The notes under the pieces: generated by a model | What the model was told of the DNA's origin: nothing | The model's database searches: none | Seen by the model: the letters and a program-made list of their open reading frames with translations, nothing else | Position numbers and translations under genes: made by a program | Shown: positions 60,619-64,000 of the stretch, piece after piece | How positions within the stretch are numbered: the first letter of the stretch is position 1 | Layout: the number at the start of each line of letters is the position of its first letter | NCBI RefSeq assembly: GCF_014655715.1 | Contig: NZ_BNBM01000025.1 | Span: 84,496-148,495 of the forward strand | From: Streptomyces lanatus | GTDB lineage: Bacteria > Actinomycetota > Actinomycetes > Streptomycetales > Streptomycetaceae | Direction: 5' to 3' | DNA length: 64,000 nucleotides

Positions 60619-63114
60619 TCACCGGCCGGCGCTGTCCACAACCGCCGACCACTCGTCGAGCAGGGCCTGTGCGGACGCGTCGTCCGGCCCTTCGGCCCAC
60701 AGGTGGGTGACCGCTTCCGCCGGGTCCGGCAGCACCATCACCCAGCGCCCGTCGGTCTCCACGACCCGCACGCCGTCGGTCGTGTCGACAAAGCGATCTC
60801 CGGCCTCCTCGACGACCCGCCGCATCACGAGTCCCTTGACCGCCCACGGAGTCGCAAGATCCCGTTTGATGACATGGGCCCGCGGAATCCGCGCATCGAT
60901 CTGGCTCAGCGTGAGCTGCGTCCGCGCCACCAGCCCGATCAGCCGTACGAAGGCCGCCGTACCGTCGAAGACACTGCTGAACTCCGGAACGATGAACCCG
61001 GCCCTGCCGTCACCGCCGAAGATCGTGGTCTCATCGCGACCGACCCGGGTGAGGTCGTCCGGAGAAGTGGTCGTCCACTCGACCTGCGTCCCGTGGTACG
61101 CCGCCACCTGCTCGGCGATCCTCGTCGTGGTCACCGGCAGCGCCACACGCCCGCTGCGCCGCTCCGCCGCCACCAGGTCGAGCATGACCAGCAGGGCCCG
61201 ATCGTCCTCGACGATCCGCCCCTTCTCGTCGACCAGCGACAGCCGCTCACCGACCGGGTCGAACCGCACCCCGAACGCCGCCCGCGCGGAAGCCACGATC
61301 TCTCCCAGCCGCACCAGCCCCGACCGCCGCGCATCCGCGGACTCGGTCGGCCTCGACTCGTCGAGACCAGGATTGATGGTCAGCGAATCGACCCCGAGCT
61401 TCCCGAGCAGACTGGGCAGCACAAGCCCGGCGCTACCGTTCGACGCATCGACGACGACCTTGAGCCCCGACTCCGAAATCCCCGTCGTATCGACATTCCG
61501 CAGCAACGACCCGGTGTACGAATCGAAGACGCTGGCCGGAAAATACAGGTCCCCGATCTCTCCCGGGAACGCCCGCCGGTACTCCTGCCTTGCGAAGACC
61601 CGGTCCAGCTTCCGCTGACTGGCCTGCGACAGATCGGCCCCCTGCCCGTCGAAGAACATGATGTCCACGGAATCCGGAACCCCGGGCGTCGTCCGAATCA
61701 TGATCCCGCCGGCACTACCCCGCGCGGTCTGCTGCCGCGCCACGGGCAGCGGTACGTTCTCCAGATCCCGTACGTCGATGGCGCTGGCCTGCAATGCGGA
61801 GATGACCGCCCGCTTCAGCGCCCGGGCACCACGCGAGTGATCGCGAGCCGTGGTGACGGTGGAGCCCTTCTTCAAGGTCGTCGCATAAGCGCCGGCGAGG
61901 CGCACAGCGAGCTCGGGCGTGATCTCCACGTTCAGGATTCCGGAGACCCCACGGGCGCCGAAGAGATGCGCCTGTCCCCTCGACTCCCAGATCACCGAGG
62001 TATTGACGAACGCGCCGGCCTCGATGGTCTTGAACGGATACACACGCACGTTGCCCTGAACGATCGATTCCTCACCGATCAGACACTCGTCACCGATGAC
62101 CGCGCCGTCCTCGATCCGAGCCGCACGCATGATGTCGGTGTTCTTTCCGACGACGCAACCACGCAGATTGCTGTGCTGCCCCACATACACGTTGTCGTGC
62201 ACGACAGCCTTGTGCAGAAAGGCTCCGCTCTTCACGACGACGTTCGAGCCGACGACGGTATGCTCCCGGATTTCCGTACCGGCCTCGACCTTGGCGTAGT
62301 CACCGATGTACAGCGGCCCACGGAGAACAGCATCGGGATGCACCTCGGCACCCTCCGCCACCCACACTCCTGGAGAGATCTCGAAGCCGTCGATCTCGAC
62401 GTCGACCTTGCCCTCCAGCACGTCGGCCTGCGCCTTCACATAGCTCTCGTGGGTGCCGACGTCCTCCCAGTATCCCTCCGCGACATAGCCGTAGACCGGC
62501 TTGCCTTCCTTCATCAGCTGCGGGAAGACATCGCCGGACCAGTCCACGGGCACATCGGGCTCGACATAGTCGAAGACCTCTGGCTCCATGACATAGATCC
62601 CGGTGTTCACGGTGTCCGAGAAAACCTGACCCCAGGTCGGCTTCTCCAGGAAGCGCTCGACCTTGCCTTCCTCATCGACGATCGTGATGCCGAATTCCAA
62701 CGGATTGGGCACCCGCGTCAGACAGACGGTGACGAGCGCACCCTTTTCCTTATGGAAATTGATCAGCTCGGTGAGGTCGAAGTCGGTCAGCGCATCGCCG
62801 GAGATGACGAGGAAAGCATCGTCCTTCAACGCCTCTTCGGCGTTCTTGACGCTTCCGGCTGTACCGAGTGGCTTCTCCTCATTGGCATAGCTGAGCTCCA
62901 TTCCGAGCTCTTCACCGTCACCGAAGTAGTTCTTGACCAGCGAAGCCAGGAACTGAACGGTCACGACGGTTTCATTCAGCCCATGCCTTTTGAGCAGCCG
63001 CAGAACGTGCTCCATGATCGGCCGGTTGGCCACCGGCAGGAGCGGCTTGGGCATGCTTGAGGTCATGGGGCGAAGGCGCGTGCCTTCGCCTCCGGCCATC
63101 ACGACGGCCTTCAT
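60619..63114 (-). CDS. Fused mannose-1-phosphate guanylyltransferase-like / phosphohexomutase-like protein
   Basis: Protein of 831 residues. Residues 1-235 are a nucleotidyltransferase (MKAVVMAGGEGTRLRPMTSS, PKPLLPVANRPIMEHVLRLL, FLVISGDALTDFDLTELINF). Residues about 250-370 form a left-handed beta helix of hexapeptide repeats (VLRGPLYIGDYAKVEAGTEI). The remainder is shaped like a phosphomannomutase: RLAGAYATTLKKGSTVTTAR with DHSRGARALKRAVISALQAS, and KVVVDASNGSAGLVLPSLLG. The catalytic TASHNP serine loop is instead ARGSAGGIMIRTTPGVPDSV, so mutase activity is doubtful. It probably makes an NDP-sugar for envelope glycans. It is monocistronic, 115 bases from the CDP-alcohol gene. Confidence 0.9.
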   Translation of the reverse strand: MKAVVMAGGEGTRLRPMTSSMPKPLLPVANRPIMEHVLRLLKRHGLNETVVTVQFLASLVKNYFGDGEELGMELSYANEEKPLGTAGSVKNAEEALKDDAFLVISGDALTDFDLTELINFHKEKGALVTVCLTRVPNPLEFGITIVDEEGKVERFLEKPTWGQVFSDTVNTGIYVMEPEVFDYVEPDVPVDWSGDVFPQLMKEGKPVYGYVAEGYWEDVGTHESYVKAQADVLEGKVDVEIDGFEISPGVWVAEGAEVHPDAVLRGPLYIGDYAKVEAGTEIREHTVVGSNVVVKSGAFLHKAVVHDNVYVGQHSNLRGCVVGKNTDIMRAARIEDGAVIGDECLIGEESIVQGNVRVYPFKTIEAGAFVNTSVIWESRGQAHLFGARGVSGILNVEITPELAVRLAGAYATTLKKGSTVTTARDHSRGARALKRAVISALQASAIDVRDLENVPLPVARQQTARGSAGGIMIRTTPGVPDSVDIMFFDGQGADLSQASQRKLDRVFARQEYRRAFPGEIGDLYFPASVFDSYTGSLLRNVDTTGISESGLKVVVDASNGSAGLVLPSLLGKLGVDSLTINPGLDESRPTESADARRSGLVRLGEIVASARAAFGVRFDPVGERLSLVDEKGRIVEDDRALLVMLDLVAAERRSGRVALPVTTTRIAEQVAAYHGTQVEWTTTSPDDLTRVGRDETTIFGGDGRAGFIVPEFSSVFDGTAAFVRLIGLVARTQLTLSQIDARIPRAHVIKRDLATPWAVKGLVMRRVVEEAGDRFVDTTDGVRVVETDGRWVMVLPDPAEAVTHLWAEGPDDASAQALLDEWSAVVDSAGR

Positions 63115-63229
63115 GTCGGAAGCGTCCTCCTCGAAGAGACGACGGTCTAGCCGACTTCACCCGTCCAGATTGTCCCGCACTTTTCCGCCGCGGGCCATCG
63201 AGCCGTTACGGCCGCTTCAATCCGCGAGT

Positions 63230-63838
63230 TCACTCGGCCATGGCGTCCGCTCGGACCAGGCGGCGGACTTGTACCACGTAGAGGACTCCTGCCCACCAGT
63301 ACAGCGTTGTACCCCATCCGGCGAACGCCCATCCGAAAATAGCAGCGAGTGACGCGATCCATCCACTTCCGTCACTCAACAGCAGCAACGGGAAGGCATA
63401 CATCAGGTTGAACGTAGCTGCCTTGCCAAGGAAGTTCACCTGCGGCGGCGGATAGCCGTGGCGCCTGAGGATGCCCACCATCACCAGCAGAACCAGCTCT
63501 CGCGCCAAAAGTACAGCCGTCAACCAGAGCGGCAGAATCTCGCGCCAGGTGAGACCGACCAATGTCGACAGAATGTAGAGCCGGTCGGCCGCAGGATCCA
63601 GAAGCCGGCCGAGGCTGCTGACCTGGTTCCAACGTCGCGCGAGCTTGCCGTCCAGATAGTCACTGACGCCGCTCAGCGCCAACACCAGAAGGGCCCAGCC
63701 ATCGCTCTTCGGCCCGCCGAACTCAGGCCGGAGGATCAGCCACAGGAACAGCGGCACTCCGAGGAGCCGCGCCATGCTGAGGATGTTGGGGATGGTGAGG
63801 ACCCGGTCCGTCTGGACACGGGTCTCCTGGACCTCCAC
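63230..63838 (-). CDS. CDP-alcohol phosphatidyltransferase family membrane enzyme
   Basis: Protein of 202 residues from a GTG at 63838 with AGGAGG seven bases upstream; the frame is open further but lacks such a site. The catalytic motif is SDYLDGKLARRWNQVSSLGR and LLDPAADRLY (DGx2ARx8Gx3Dx3D), within six membrane helices. RVLTIPNILSMARLLGVPLF precedes it. It joins a CDP-diacylglycerol to an alcohol such as glycerol phosphate or inositol phosphate. The motif resembles PgsA-like phosphatidylglycerophosphate synthases, but the acceptor is not certain. It sits next to the rRNA operon end. Confidence 0.93.
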   Translation of the reverse strand: MEVQETRVQTDRVLTIPNILSMARLLGVPLFLWLILRPEFGGPKSDGWALLVLALSGVSDYLDGKLARRWNQVSSLGRLLDPAADRLYILSTLVGLTWREILPLWLTAVLLARELVLLVMVGILRRHGYPPPQVNFLGKAATFNLMYAFPLLLLSDGSGWIASLAAIFGWAFAGWGTTLYWWAGVLYVVQVRRLVRADAMAE

Positions 63839-63899
63839 CCGGGGGCCTCCTGTGGGAAAGGTACCTACGATGCCCCCTGACCCTACCTCAACGCAAAAA

Positions 63900-63938
63900 A
63901 GCTCTGGCTCTTGGGCTGTTTGCCCAAGAGCCAGAGCT
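63900..63938 (-). terminator. rRNA operon terminator
   Basis: On the minus strand AGCTCTGGCTCTTGGGC, a 5-base loop AAACA and GCCCAAGAGCCAGAGCT form a perfect 17-bp stem followed by TTTTTTGCG. It begins 8 bases after the 5S 3' end. This is a classical Rho-independent terminator, rare in such GC-rich DNA. Confidence 0.96.
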
Positions 63939-63945
63939 CTAAAAG

Positions 63946-64000
63946 GAGTTCGGCGGCGTCCTACTCTCCCACAGGGTCCCCCCTGCAGTACCATCGGCGC
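63946..64000 (-). rRNA. rrf: 5S rRNA, 3' part (gene continues past the window)
   Basis: The reverse complement reads GCGCCGATGGTACTGCAGGG, then GTGGGAGAGTAGGAC and GCCGCCGAACTCC, the conserved 3' half of actinomycete 5S rRNA including loop D/E and helix I. About 55 of roughly 120 bases are inside the window. The 16S-23S-5S operon therefore reads toward this gene cluster from the right. Confidence 0.96.

Overview
The window is a high-GC actinomycete chromosome segment, almost certainly Streptomyces. Third-position GC is very high throughout, GTG starts are common, and several families are largely confined to streptomycetes (DUF5999, DUF6188, SAV_915, FtsR, GarA, a PadR regulator with a glycine-rich head). 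The right edge runs into the 3' end of a 5S rRNA on the minus strand.

Region 1 (about 1-17.7 kb) is mixed metabolism: a partial PadR regulator, two small conserved proteins, decayed TniQ-like transposition DNA, an aminoglycoside phosphotransferase-family kinase, a methyltransferase, PhzF, a CPBP protease, a vWA/solute-binding lipoprotein, a DGPF (YCII) protein translationally coupled to an ECF42 sigma factor with a matching promoter, a glutamate-cysteine ligase homologue, and a xylan operon (lipoprotein, two permeases, GH10 xylanase) behind a perfect 15-bp palindrome.

Region 2 (about 17.8-49.7 kb) is an ion-transport and stress-response block: a CPA2 antiporter with its regulatory subunit, a two-component system, a fluoride channel CrcB, an aquaglyceroporin, two ArsR regulators, a malic-enzyme-like protein without catalytic residues, a SulP/PPOX/ATPase/STAS operon, an extra diaminopimelate decarboxylase, a frame-broken universal stress protein, the complete kdp potassium-uptake operon with two tiny membrane peptides, two APC permeases and a decayed kdpD copy. 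Two regulatory motifs appear to tie it together. AATTGC-N8-GCAATT lies between the second arsR and the malic-like gene and again upstream of sulP. TTGACG-like hexamers with 11-bp spacing lie near kdp and both APC genes.

Region 3 (about 49.7-64 kb) is conserved core: gcvP behind a tandem glycine riboswitch, a PRC-barrel protein, DNA polymerase IV, MerR, bifunctional nuclease, FtsR, GarA, DUF881/small-basic-protein/DUF881, a fused nucleotidyltransferase/phosphohexomutase-like protein, a CDP-alcohol phosphatidyltransferase, then the rRNA terminator and 5S end. All but the PRC gene read on the minus strand.

No tRNA, CRISPR array, intact insertion sequence or prophage was seen. Functions are assigned from recognised motifs and family memory, without database searches.
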